64,000 nucleotides of DNA, from NCBI GenBank assembly GCA_011032825.1, contig JAADJZ010000001.1, forward strand, positions 1,426,001-1,490,000. Reading direction: 5' to 3'. Positions 12,740-24,660 of this stretch are shown here, in pieces; the stretch's first letter is position 1, and each line of letters opens with the position of its first letter. Under the pieces are notes generated by a model, which had not been told where the DNA came from, did not search any database, and worked only from the letters and a program-made list of their open reading frames with translations. Origin of the DNA: Massariosphaeria phaeospora. Lineage: Eukaryota > Ascomycota > Dothideomycetes > Pleosporales. A program made the position numbers and the translations under genes.

Positions 12740-14439
12740 CTATCCGTAGGTAACGCCAACACCCCCGGGCCGCCCATTCATTCCGTTCGGCCTCCACGTC
12801 TCTTCTTGCTTCGTCCCGGCCGGCAACCAGCTCGGCTGAGCCGACCCCGGCCGTCCCGGCCCAGTATCGTCGTTTCGTTTCTCGTCCCTTGCACTCAGCG
12901 GTGCAGTGGGTACAGGATACGCTCCCGTACCAGCGGATAGCGCGGCTGGACTCGCACTGTAGATGCCATTGGGCAACTTGTCGGTGGTAAGAGGCAACAA
13001 CGGTCCTTGCCCTCGGGCCTGCAGCGCTTTGGCGCGCTTGTCGGCTTTGGCAGCGTCGGATGTCCTGTCGTAGAGATAGAGACCCGCGAACGTAAGACAG
13101 AAGCCGAAAGCTTGCAGTTTCGTCATGGGCTTGCCGAACCACACAATCGCAAATACGATCACAAAAACCCGCTTGATCAGACTGGCGACCGAGTAGGTGA
13201 CCGGCGACACCATAGATAACAACATGAATGCCACCATGTTCTGTCCGAAATGAAAGGTGCCGTTGAACACGAACTCGAGGAACAGCCTGCCGTGGTCATA
13301 CGCCCCAGGCCTGTCCGACAGATCAATCGAGGCATCGTTCAGAAAGTCGCTCAGTAGAGTAAGTCCTTCAGACCAAACCCACAGCGGCAGAGTAAGCAGG
13401 AAGGCCAGTCCTGAGGAATAGTAGAGTAGGTTGAGTTTATCGGGTTTCGAGAACTTCGAGGGCGGGAGTCCGTCCTTTTCAGAAGCCGCAGCATCATTGA
13501 AGATCTGCTTGGACACGATGTTCTGCGTTACGAAGAGGATGGCACTGGTGAACGCCATGAGAAGACCCATAAAGTTGGCATTGAAGTCGGCGGAGCATGC
13601 CATGACCACGCCGAGCGTCAGGGGTATAAGGGAGAGGTATGTGGGAATCGAGTATTCAATCCGGAAGAAGATGCGGTAGGCTAGCACTGTCATAAGGGGC
13701 GACAGACCCTTGATCGTGTGCACCAGCGATACTGGTATCCGCGACATGGCATCCGACGTTAGGATGTGACCGCAGATCTGGAAGAGCGTGAGGGGCAGCG
13801 TCGTCGTGATCAGCTCCCGAGTCGGAGGGCGAATGCCGTACTTGAGGAAGGGCATTGTCTGCTTGAGCCGGGGATATCGTCGAGCCAGGGTGGCAAGGAC
13901 TAAGCACCAGCCTGATACAAAGGCGAACTGCACCACGGTGAGGGTGATTGGTTTGGGCAGCGCGGTCAGGATAGCTTTCGACGACGTATTGGAGAAGATG
14001 GAGGTCATGTACCATATGCTGCAGAGCAACTGTGCCCGTTAGCTTCCGCAATGCATGCACACCCGCCCGCCTCACGTACTATGATCCGCGGCGACACCGG
14101 AGCCTTCAGCGCATCGGCCAGTTCGTGTGCGTTCTGGCTGACGCTCGCCTTGCGTGTCCGGATAGTCCTAATGGCTTCGCTCAGGCTCTTCTGTCTTCCA
14201 TGCCGGGTAGTCGGCGCATGCACCGCACTGTTCATGTGTCCATATCGCTGGTCCTTCCGCGGCTGCCACCTGTCCGAGGGGAGCACGCTGCCGTTCGGTT
14301 GTGCTGCTGCGTTCGGGCTGGCTGTCCGCGACGAGCTGAGGCCGAACGGCTCCTCTTCGTGGGTCGGGAGGAGGTCAGGCTGGAAGGCCGGGAACTTGAA
14401 GGTAGAGTGCGGACTCGGGTCGCGCGGTGCGGATGCCAT
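12740..14439 (-). CDS. Triose-phosphate transporter family protein, SLY41-like
   Basis: Drug/metabolite-type transporter of the TPT family, expected in the ER or Golgi membrane. Model complement(join(12740..14029, 14080..14439)), 549 aa. The intron (GTACGT..CAG) joins the soluble N-terminal ~120 aa to the first TM, giving LLCSIWYMTSIFSNTSSK, where an exon read alone would start at an internal Met. TPT-typical stretches include TLPLTLFQICGHILTSDAMS, SLVHTIKGLSPLMTVL and SPVTYSVASLIKRVFVIVFA. There are about ten TM segments and a Pro/Gly-rich cytosolic tail. Yeast Sly41 acts in ER-Golgi traffic; the substrate is not evident here. It shares a 442-bp divergent promoter with the hydrolase gene at 14882. 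Confidence 0.93.
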
Positions 14440-14881
14440 TGCGACGGCGGTCAGGTTGTAGGGAATGCTGGACGTCGGTGGTCAAGCCATGGGAACTGGA
14501 CGTTGCGATCGGCCGATGTGGCCAGAGTGGGTAGTGCTGCTCCCTCGTTGTGGAAAGCGAGAGCCACGGTTACACACCAAGCAGAGGGGTGCGCGTGCAA
14601 CTTCGCAGATGTTCCGTTGATACTGTGGAAGAGAGTTCTTGGGCCTTCAGCGCCGGCGTATCGGCGGCGCGACTGCGACATCGATTCGCGTCCCTAAGCG
14701 GGCCACTTTGCTGTTTATAGATTCGGAGCAGGGGCATTCACGGCCAATGCCGGTGACTAAGCGGCATATCCGTGCTTGAGCCTTGATCCCCGAACCCGTC
14801 TGGCCCCACGTGCGCCACCATTCACGCCCTCTTTGCGTGGGTGGACTACGTATCTGCGCGCCGCGCCGCACCGAGATCACA
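14440..14881. promoter_or_regulatory. Divergent promoter between the TPT transporter and hydrolase genes
   Basis: 442 bp between two divergent starts. A CACGTG E-box-like hexamer lies near 14809. No other motif is strong enough to call. Confidence 0.4.
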
Positions 14882-17831
14882 ATGTCGGTCGCTCCCTATC
14901 ACACTTCGTTGCTGTGGTGTCTTCTCGTGTTCGTAGTGCTCTGTGACGCCGCCCGCCATGGACGCGTAATGGGCCCACTTGGCCAACGTCAGGAGAACCC
15001 GCCTTTGCCTTTCACTCTCAGCAGCTCATGGCAAGTGTTGGGACCGTTCCAAATCGGAACACGAGGCAGGGGCATCTTCCAGTGCACTCGTTACTTCAGA
15101 CCATACTAACGGCTTTACAGAGGCTACCTGGGGAGCCGACCCTCTCGAGTATGTTGGAGGGTTCAAACAGCTACAGTATGATCCGGATGCACACTTCAGG
15201 AGCTCACTCCCCAGCAACGGCGCAGCCAAATGGAACATTACCCAAGCAACGCAGGTTTCCAGCAGTGCCACGTCGGCCAATGCTTCATTGAGCATCGTCT
15301 ACTCCAACGTCGACTGGGACTTTCTCAAAGTCGTCTACGGATGGGCTGCCGTGCAATACCAAGCCTGGGCTAGAGGTGAGCTCGTTGTGCGTGGGAATGA
15401 AACACAGCATGTTATCCTTCACACGGACGCAATCCTAGAGTACTGGGTTGACGATGTCCACTTCTTCGGCGGTGACTTCTTCACATTTCGAAAAGCGCCG
15501 GCTGTCCTCCACCTGGCCCCTGGAACCCACAAGCTTGATCTGCGTTTAGTCCGAGACGTCAGGGCCTTTGGAGGGATTCTCGCACCGACTATAGACGTTT
15601 TAGTCGACGTAAAGCAAGCGTCCGGAACTTTGGAGCTGGCAAAGCCAGGCATCCTCATGTCAGACGTCGTCGACGGTAGACTAGCAACTCCGTCGGGTTC
15701 TGTCATTCTTCGTAACAGCGGTGAAGATGACATTGAAATAGTTGGCATCCAGTCCGCGGATGTGAGACTTCCCATTTCCTTGCCAGGGTTGGGTCCTCAG
15801 ATGGTTCTCGCACACACTGTGCCGGGGTTAACACCTTCACAGACAAACACCGCTTTTGGTAGTAATGCCTCCAGTATAGTCCTTGTGGCCGGTCAAACAA
15901 GGCCTGTCGCGTTCAATATCTCCTTGCCAACTCGTAATATTTCTTCTATTGAATATGTTATAACCTACAGGGCAGACAACGATGGCCGAGTCTCCACTTT
16001 AGCAGTCTCGCAGTCACTAAACAGGTTGTCTGTCTACGAACCACATAAAATCACGTATCTTCATCCGGGGGGCATGGCTTCGTACGCTATGCTCCGGCCT
16101 CCGGCTAGAAATGCAACATGTACCTGTGGACCTACCTCGAGCTTACCAATTCTTCTACAGCTTCACGGAGCTGGACTAGAAGCAGACAACGGGATGGTTG
16201 CACACGCTCTGGATTCAGTTCCGGACCTTTGCTCGTGGGTGTTGTTTCCCACCGGTGTTACTCCGTGGTCGGGCGACGACTGGCGTAAGCAAGAAAGTAC
16301 AATTCTCAGAGCGAGACTGAACTATGCACAGATAACTGGGGCTTTACCGATGTTGAAGCTGCGGTGCTCAGCATCCCAGATTGGATCAAGTACGTCAACT
16401 GGAAAGGTCCTGGCGTGGACGTGAATCGATGGGTCGTCTCCGGCCATTCCAACGGTGGACAGGGCACTTGGTACGCACTTACTCACCGTCCAGACAAGTT
16501 ACTAGCGGCAGCTCCTGTCTCCGGATATGTGTCCATCCAGAGTAAGTCTCTTATCATTTGTAGGCATGAACATACTAATTCTATCTAGAATACGTTCCAT
16601 ACGAACTTTGGCAACCTGCCGACCCCAGACGCACAGCTATCATCAGCGCTTCTCTGAATAGCTATCGCCACGAGATGCTCATGGAGAATGCACGCGGTGT
16701 ACCTATTCAACAGCAGCATGGCCAGATCGACGACAACGTGCCCGCTTACAACTCCCGCTTGCTAGCCCAACAATTGTTCCTCACCGGTACCAATTCCAGC
16801 TATAATGAAGTCGCCGGCCAGAACCACTGGTGGGAGACGGTGATGACAACTCCAGAGCTAGTAGACTTTTATTATAAGCAAACCTCCAGTAAGGACACAA
16901 TCCCGAGGGAACTAGATGAGTTTAGCTTCGTGATCGCGGATCCCGGTGATATGGGCTCCAAAGGTGGGATCCGTGTAACGCATCTAGAAGACCCAGGGCA
17001 GTATGGAAGGGTAAACGTGAAAGGGCATACCATTTGGACATCAAACGTCCTCGGCCTCGAATTCAATCCTAGCATCTGGAAACTACCAGCCGTTTCCATT
17101 GACGGCCAGGAGATAAGCGTGGGGCAAGCTCCCACAAACGCAGCTGTGGTAGTAGCTATCTCCATCTCAGATGGGGCTTGGAAGGTAAGGTCGTCTTTAT
17201 CCCAGGTAATACTGTACTAACCTGTTAGGTCGGCGCCTTTTCAGGTACTGGCAGCGACGATGCCACATATCGTCGTGGCAGACAACTCGGTGCCATGACT
17301 GCTATACTGCGCACCCAAGGCCCGTTCATTATCCAGCACCCGGGCAACCATACATCCCACATCGCGCTCCAGGTCTCGCGTAACCTACATCAGTATTTCC
17401 AAGCCGACGCCAACATCCACACCACTACCTCATGGGACGGTCCTGGTCGTGGTACTGGAAACGTAATATCCATCGCCATAGGAGAGAATGTTCGAGCTGG
17501 TCTTCACCCGAATTTTCCTATCCAAGTCGCACCCAGCGGAGTATCTGTACGCGATCATAAAGGCAAACGACGAGACTACAGTGCAGATGAACGTCTCGGC
17601 GCAGCTTTCCTCCGCCCTCTGGAAGGTGAGAGACTAGAGCTTGTACTCTGGGGGTCGGACGCCCAGGGTCTTGCCCAGGCAGCGCGGCTCGTGCCCATGC
17701 TCACTGGTGTCGGGCAGCCAGACTTTGTTGTGCTCGGGGAGAGTGCGAAGTGGCGGGGTGTCGAAGGAGCGCTGGCTTTGGGTTTCTTTGACCGTGAGTG
17801 GAAGGTGATGCCGTCTTCGGTTGTGTCATAA
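14882..17831 (+). CDS. Secreted alpha/beta-hydrolase of the prolyl oligopeptidase (S9-like) type
   Basis: Model join(14882..15065, 15121..16284, 16332..16541, 16589..17184, 17229..17831), 918 aa. The N-terminus has a signal peptide (SLLWCLLVFVVLCDAARHG). Residues 60-390 form a beta-rich domain with many N-glycosylation sites. The hydrolase domain has LPILLQLHGAGLE (oxyanion region), the nucleophile elbow VSGHSNGGQGTW with Ser near residue 488, an Asp in HGQIDDNVP and a His in VAGQNHWWE, a complete Ser-Asp-His triad. The first intron begins with GC, not GT, at 15066; its branch TACTAAC and CAG acceptor are textbook, and the joined frame FQIGTREATWGADPLEYVGG is sensible. Similar proteins occur widely in ascomycetes without known substrate. 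Extracellular peptidase or esterase activity is inferred. Confidence 0.9.
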
Positions 17832-19007
17832 AGTAGATGTCATGGTAAAGTTTGTGCTGGAGCCGTAGAGGGGTTTCGATGTAGTGGAGTATACTGATTT
17901 TACTTCACCTGCTCTTGTTGGTAAGACGTTGATCTATTGACAAGGGACGTGTCCCACTGCTGCGCAAGCTAGGTTGTTTCTTCCTCAACTTCAGTTCTAG
18001 TCTGACTCTCTTGCTTCTGCCTTTTAGTAGTCAGCCATCTCTGTGACCAATGTACCTTCACGTCCTTAAGTACCTACGTGTCGTCTTACTTTCTTCAAGA
18101 GCTCATCGTCACTCCGGTGCTGGGCTCGCATCATTTCATATCTCTACGATGGTACTCAAGACACAGAACGAGGTGCTGGGCGTCCCGTTGGACAGAGTTT
18201 CGCTTCCGGGGCTCTGCTTGAGCGGATGATGAGATAAAAGGCGGCCATGCTATTGCCATTGACCCATAGCTCCATGCTTGCTGGACTGAGCCGTAAGCTC
18301 CCTGCAGGTGCTCAGATCCTGGAAGTCCATACTGGCCCCCTCGTCATCGATGCTCACCTGAGTCTCCAGAGCCTTCCCTTTCCACGTGGGCGAAAACTAT
18401 GACGAGGTCTTGGCGCACCGAATTCTCACTTGGTTTCTATCTTGACCAACGAGCACGACCCGACCACCTGGGCACACACAACCAATGATGATCTCTTTTG
18501 GCAGCCACACGGACTAACACACATGCAGCACGATTTCTCTGGCCGCTATTCGACACTCAAAGTGAGCAGAGCTTTTCCGGAGTGACCGCGACTTCTTCGC
18601 GCGTCGCGTCGCGACTGCTGTTATCGTAGTGACGCTCGAACGTCGCCCCACCCACGACGTCAACGTCAACTACAACCTCCTGCAGCTCCTCGACACCCTC
18701 CTTCTTCCCCACCCGCTCCCCTCTCCGCCACTGCAATCATTGCGTTCCTTCGTGCTTGCCGCTCAGCTGGGAGCGCCTGACGATATATCTGCCATCTGTT
18801 CTTCTCTCTCCCGCGTCTCTTCCCTTGCGATTGTTTCCTCATCTACTTTGGCCCATTTACCGCCGCCAAACAGAAGCCAAATCGAGCAGCGTACTCTCCT
18901 GAGCCGCTGAGCCTTGCATTTTACCTTCGGTATCTGCCCAGCCAACTCACACAGTGTGAATTTCTCGGATCTCTTGCATCTACCTACTCGTCGGATCACT
19001 TGTCACG
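17832..19007. other. Intergenic, probably long leader/promoter of the Pumilio gene
   Basis: 1.18 kb with no supported gene. The last ~350 bp are pyrimidine-rich and probably transcribed as the 5' UTR of the Pumilio gene. A frame at 18629-18910 has low-complexity composition and no family resemblance. Confidence 0.45.
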
Positions 19008-21586
19008 ATGAGCTTCAATATAACCTCCGACGGATCTCCGACGCCCCGCAAGGGCCCGAGTCGGTTTTCCGAGGACCTCAGAATTGATACTTCCGCAGAG
19101 GTATTGGGCATGGCGGTAGGCTCTCGCCTCCCGTTCGCCCTCTATCGCCCTAACAAGCCATCGTTGACCTCGACCATGCAGGGTATGAAGCGGCCTCTTG
19201 GCTCTTCTGCTCATGTCAACCAGTCTATGCTACCCCCACAACACAACAATCTTGACGGCTTCAAGGTGAGTGGCTCCTCTTTCCTGCGGGCATGAGCAAC
19301 ATGTCTGCTATTGACTCCTCAATCCTCGAATTTCTTGCTGTGTGGATTATGCTGATCATCATAGAAGGTCAAAGTCGAGCCAGGAACCCAGAGCGACTCC
19401 AACGTTGTCGATTCACTCTTGCAACGCCTCAACGAGCGGTCTTCGCCCACCGAGCAGTACAATTCTTCCAATGGCTCGATCCCGATCACACCAGCTACCG
19501 ATGACTTTGCCAACATTACTCCTATTACCGAGCCTGACGGGGCTGTCGTGGACGCCAGCGAGTTCCACAAGCTCAAGGCCGAGCTCTTAGAGGCCCGCAA
19601 CGAGGTTGCCCGCATGAACCAAGAGCTCCACACTACGCACCTCACCAAGTCTACGCTCGACAGCCTCGGCCCTTCCTCTGAAGCCGACTATAACTACGCT
19701 GATGATGTCACTGAGCAGACCATTGCCCAGCTGCAGAACAGATTCAACGCGTCAACCCGCCCAAACTATGCCTGGGGAAACGAGGCCTCGCGCTCGTTTT
19801 ATGGTAGAAACATGAACCAGCAAGGTCTCGGGCCAATCCAGCCTCAACCTCAGCCTCTGTCTCAGCCTCAGCACCGACCGTCTTCTGGATCCTCTGGATT
19901 CCGTGGCCGCAATGGCTATCTGAATGAGCCCGCGCATTTCCCATTGGATCAGAGCTATCGTGGCAACAGTATGAGCAACCCTCCCAGCCGTCCTCCGTCT
20001 GCTTTCGATCCTCCTCGATACAACCAGTATGCCAACCCGGGTATGAGCCCCACTATTGCACCGATGCAAATGCCAACCATGGGCATGTATGGCGGCGGAG
20101 CGTCATCTTGGCAGCCTGCTCCAATCGGTACAATGACGAGGCTCTCTCCAGAAGCTGTTGAGTTCAGCGTGACCCATGACATGGGCCCAACGCCATGGAA
20201 CAATCAGGTATGTATTTCCTACTTCGTGATGTGTGTCACACAGCTGATATAGTTGTCTAGGCACCGAACGAACCTGCTCAGTACATAGCCCCCGCCGAGC
20301 CCATGAATTACCGCAAACTACTCGATCGCAATATGAGCTGCAACTGGAAGTACATCGTTGATAAGATCATCCTCAATAACGATCAGCAAGCTTCGATCTT
20401 CCTTCAGCAGAAGCTCAAGGTCGGAACGGGAGAGCAGAAATACGACATTGTGGAGGCCATTATCGCTCAGGCGTATCCACTCATGGTCAACCGGTTCGGC
20501 AACTTTCTGGTCCAACGCTGCTTCGAACACGGCACGCCTGAGCAGATCATTGCTATCGCTGGAGCTATACGTGGTAACACGCTCGCACTCAGCATGGATG
20601 CTTTCGGATGCCATGTGATTCAGAAGGCTTTCGACTGCGTTCCCGAAGAATACAAAGCTACGATGGTCCATGAGCTGCTCCGCCGCATTCCCGAGACCGT
20701 CATTCATCGGTATTCCTGCCATGTCTGGCAGAAGCTCTTCGAGTTGCGTTGGAACGGCTCGCCTCCTCAGATCATGCGTTATGTCAATGAGGCTTTGCGA
20801 GGCATGTGGCACGAAGTCGCCCTGGGAGAGACTGGCAGTCTTGTGGTCCAGAACATATTCGAGAACTGTCTGGAAGAAGACAAGGTGAGTTCTTTGTCTT
20901 GGGCTCCTCTGTTTCTCTATTTTTCGGACAGGCCTTTGTTGTCCTCTCTCGTTCCATCGTTGAGCCTGATCGTATCCTGACTTTCAACAGCGTCCTTGCA
21001 TCAACGAGGTCCTCGCCAGCATTGACATAATCTCGCACGGCCAATTCGGCAATTGGTGCATCCAGCATATTTGCGAGCATGGCGCGCCAGCCGACCGCAG
21101 CAGGGCCATTGACCACATTCTTCGTCTAGCCACTGAATACAGCATGGACCAGTACGCCTCGAAGGTCATCGAGAAGTGTCTCAAGATTGGCGGCAATGAG
21201 TTTCTCGAGCGCTACCTTGAACGTGTCTGTGAAGCCCGCCCGGATCGTCCACGCATGCCTTTGATTGACAGTAAGTCCTGCCTTGACATTGTCAACTCTC
21301 TCGACTGTTCGAGCCTACATGCTGACCTTGCAACTCAGTCGCGGGTGATCAATTCGGAAACTATCTGATCCAGTACGTCCTTACCAACAGTGGATCCCAT
21401 CACCGCGAAATGGTTGCTACTCATATCCGCAAGCACATGGTATCTCTGCGAGGCTCCAAGTACGGATCTCGAGTGGCCATGCTTTGCTGCAACCCAGCCT
21501 TGGCTACTCGCCCCGGCCCTCCTGCTGGCATGCAGGTCCGCCGCTACGACATGCACCGACCCGCGTCGTACGCCCCTTTCCGCTAA
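19008..21586 (+). CDS. Pumilio/PUF-family RNA-binding protein
   Basis: Post-transcriptional regulator that binds 3' UTRs through PUF repeats. Model join(19008..19265, 19365..20207, 20261..20884, 20991..21270, 21339..21586), 750 aa. The N-terminal ~400 aa are disordered, with a short coiled coil (HKLKAELLEARNEVARMNQE) and a Gln/Pro tract. Eight PUF-like units follow, read from NRFGNFLVQR, DAFGCHVIQK, HRYSCHVWQK, GETGSLVVQN, GQFGNWCIQH, DQYASKVIEK, DQFGNYLIQY and SKYGSRVAML. Repeats three, four and six depart from the N/S..Q base-contact pattern, so the recognised RNA may be non-standard. The acceptor of intron 1 is ambiguous: a TAG at 19364 or an AAG three bases later, both in frame. The PUF call is secure; the orthologue is not assigned. 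Confidence 0.95.
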
Positions 21587-22111
21587 ATGTCGTGATTTCT
21601 TGGGAATGGGAAGAAAAAGTACGAGTTCAAAAGGCTTGGTTGGACTGCCGCCAAAATCAACTGCCTCATGTTACCTCTTGTTTATCGGAACATCTCCCGT
21701 ACTTCGATCGTTGTCAACAATTTTTCGAGCATTGAGTGGAGATGTCTCTTCTCATGTTTACGAATTGGATTCAGATCAGATGCAATGATCTGGTAAAAGC
21801 TACCGGATGTTTGGACCACCACGTTCTATCAGGCATGTTTATCGGGAACTGGTTATTCAAAACCGGCAGTAATTAACAATGTTCGGATGGAACGAGGGTA
21901 TCTGGATTCTTTCTGTATAGTTACCCTTCTTATGGAGAAAGGCAGAAAATACGGCGCATGGTTAACAGAGCAGTCGGGATGCAGATATTGTTCTCAAAAT
22001 CAATTCACATCCTGAATCATGGTCTTTATGTTCCTGCAAATTATGTGTCACTCGTATACCAGCTTGCTTGAGTCCTTCCTGTTATAATCCTATCAATGTG
22101 AGCTTAGTCTA
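21587..22111. other. 3' flank of the Pumilio gene up to the transposon
   Basis: AT-richer non-coding sequence, likely the PUF 3' UTR and then spacer. No gene or RNA seen. The final TA (22110-22111) is the putative target-site copy of the transposon. Confidence 0.5.
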
Positions 22112-22153
22112 CGAGGAGCTCGTTTTTAGTGAGGCATAAGCGAGATCTTGGCA
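22112..22153 (+). repeat. Left terminal inverted repeat of the Tc1/mariner element
   Basis: Pairs with 23789-23835. Reads CGAGGAGCTCGTTTTTAGTG and ends near AGCGAGATCTTGGCA. Confidence 0.9.
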
Positions 22154-22346
22154 ATGCAGCCAAAACCCCCCCATCATACAAATTTACATACAAAATCGGT
22201 CAAATACACATTTATTCATAATAATTCTGCGAGATCTCGTTGATCTGGGTTATATGGCCTAATTGGGAAAAGATGAGGCCAAGTTTTGGTGTTTTGGGAG
22301 CTCTCTCCGCTGTATACTAGTTACCCCTGACTACCCCCTCCTATCT

Positions 22347-23705
22347 TCATCCATGAAAGTTGTTGTTGCCTCCATGATCGATGATTCGACGTACAATTTT
22401 AGGTACGTGATCAATCCACTTGTTGATTGCCTCTATAGGCAGATTTTGCCACTCTTGTTGCTACTAAGTACGGCACTCGTTTTCGCAGGTTGACGGAGAG
22501 TAATCTTTAGTTATATGAAGCCTTATCCATGGCCAGGCATGCTCCTCGGCGTTGACGTTAGGTGAATGGCCAGGCCAAGGCAACTTAGAGATGTAAGAGA
22601 CCTCTAGAAACTCCTCTGCTATCTTCGAGGTGTAGGCTAGGGCACTGTCTTCAAGGAGTACGACGTCAGCCTTGCCTTTCTTTTGTAGCTGTTTGATCTA
22701 AGGCACTAAAAGTAGTTTGAGCACTTTCTCTCGATGCCTATATCTATCTATCCCGCCTCGTGTACAGTCTCCGCGGTTGTACTCTATATCTTTAATCTAG
22801 GCGTGTTTACGGGTGTTGATTTCTGAGTCTCTCATAGAGCGTAATGCCCGCCGAGCAAGTGGGACTAGCTTCTCTCGTTAAGCCTGGTTCTCTTGGTTCT
22901 CTTTTTGGAGAGCTTTAGCAGCCGCAGCTTTCTCCTCCTTGGTCTCTTTGGCGTATATATGGCAAGGTCCTTTCTCTCCGTACGTAAATGCGCCGTAGAA
23001 CTGCAGAGTACAGGTATTACGAAGCTTTGGCCTCTTGACGTCCTTGTGATACTCTTCTCTTTGTTTACACCAAGCTCTTTTTATGCCTCTCTGCTCACCA
23101 ATACGAGCAGAGGTCTCATCAGTGTAGACTACGCGCTGAAAGTTGAACCCCTTGCTATCTCCTCTCTCATATCTATCGGGATTGTGTGCCAGAGCCCACT
23201 CATAGCGAGTTTTACGTTGATCGTCATTCAACGTAGGCCTAAAACCGGGGGCTCTGCGTGCGTACCCAGCTTCATACATAACGTTTTCGAACGTAGTAAT
23301 AGAGATTTTCGGTATATGGCTGAAATATCCGTCTTTTATTGCCTGCCAGGGCTCTCTCTCACGGTGCTCACGATCCTGGGTGGCGATGTAGATGATAGAT
23401 TGTTTCTGTTCCAGTGTAAAGAGATCTGGCCTTCCACGGCCAACCTCATTTTGGTAGTGAATTGGGTCTGTAACAGGAAGCCCTGACTCTTCTGCCCTGC
23501 TCTTCACCTTCTTGAGCATCCTTGATAGGTTGCCTTGATCAACACCAAGTAATTTGGCACATGAATTGACTGAGGCATTGCCGTGGAGTACTGCGCTGGC
23601 AACAAAGGCACGCTGCACTGGATCAAGCTCCCTCCGTTGGGTCTTATTGTTCTGTTGTTTCACGGTAGAATACTCTAACGGCTTTCTGCGATTAATTCGA
23701 GCCAT
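22347..23705 (-). pseudogene. Tc1/mariner DDE transposase, five premature stops
   Basis: 453 codons from the ATG at 23705 to a final TGA at 22347-22349, with no frameshift. The N-terminal part is a helix-turn-helix region (SVNSCAKLLGVDQGNLSRML). Catalytic positions are recognisable: VVYTDETSA (first Asp), VVLLEDSALAYTSKIAEEF (second Asp) and LPWPGHSPNVNAEEHAWPWI (Glu). Stops interrupt it at 22878-22880 (TAA), 22797-22799, 22698-22700, 22464-22466 and 22461-22463 (all TAG). Each is one transition from Gln or Trp, the pattern RIP leaves. The product must be truncated before the second catalytic residue, so the copy cannot move itself. Confidence 0.9.
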
Positions 23706-23788
23706 AAATCATGTATTTTGGAGCTATATTGACAAAGTTGTGTCGTGATGAAAAGGTGGTGTTGATAAAAACAGAGTTCGGATGGAAT

Positions 23789-23835
23789 GCCAAGTTCTCG
23801 CTTACATGTATGCCTCACTAAAAACGAGCTCCTCG
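23789..23835 (-). repeat. Right terminal inverted repeat of the Tc1/mariner element
   Basis: Reverse complement of the left repeat, with an extra CATGTA-type hexamer near 23804-23810 that the left copy lacks. Confidence 0.9.
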
Positions 23836-23837
23836 TA

Positions 23838-24660
23838 GATGGCCCGAGAGATCTGATTCAAAGACATGTGATGAATCGGAGAAGTTTCGATGTTGAAAAG
23901 TGGGTCGGGCCGCGCTCGGAGGTTGTTCGGACGACGTTCGGTGTTAGGACATTCAACGGGAGATATATCGCAACTGTTTTCAAGCAGATGCTCGTGAGCA
24001 TTTGCGCTATAATTACTGGACTAATTAAGGTCCATAGCGCTGAGCAAAAAAAAGCTCCAAAAAAACAATGCCCTACTGCAACCAACGGCCTATTAAGCGG
24101 GCGAGTACTGAACTCGAACACACCGCAGCCGCCCTCATAGCTTGTGCAGCCCAAATCTGCTATGAGTCCCACCCAGGCACATTGCTTTTTTTAGACCTGC
24201 TTTGTTAGTTGGGTATTTGCTCGTTGGAAAAATATATATAGTATTTAAAGGTGTGGGATTACGAGCGGCGAGCGGCATGTGGGTATGCGGCATGCGGAGA
24301 AGCCGATGCGGCATCCAGGACCCGCCTATGCTTACTCAGGTGGCCGGTGGTGCCACTGGGGATGCGCCGACGTCACCATTGGGTATTTCCGCGCTGCCGC
24401 CAGACGAGCTTCGCGTTATCTTTAAAAGAAGGTCGGTCTGCCTGCCCGCTTCGTCGTCAATTGCGCCCCTCTCCCGGACAGCCCAGCGCGACACTACCTA
24501 CTGAGTCTGTACCTCGAATCACGAAGTACCTAGTCCATCCTATCGCCCGCTTTCTCCACCGGGCACCACCGCTGCCGACCACCCTCCACCCACCGATCTC
24601 CGCAGACCTACCCAGCGCTCGCTCGCATCTCCCGCCACTCGCAAGTCTCAATCCGCAGCT
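23838..24660. other. Spacer and promoter of the RCF2-like gene
   Basis: No gene seen. The last 150 bp before 24661 are C-rich, with CCACC and CGCTCG runs, typical of a fungal 5' leader. Confidence 0.45.

Larger units (their letters stand above)
22112..23835 (-). mobile_element. Complete but inactivated Tc1/mariner-type DNA transposon
   Basis: About 1.72 kb bounded by inverted repeats that start CGAGGAGCTCGTTTTTAGTG on both sides and are flanked by TA (22110-22111 and 23836-23837), the Tc1/mariner target duplication. The repeats match over about 42-47 bp, apart from a 6-bp length difference and one substitution. Between them is a single transposase frame on the minus strand with five premature stops. 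The element is intergenic, between the Pumilio and RCF2-like genes. Confidence 0.9.

Noticed and set aside
12567..13142. Minus-strand frame overlapping the end of the TPT transporter
   Set aside because: Same-strand, different-phase shadow of the transporter tail; no family resemblance.
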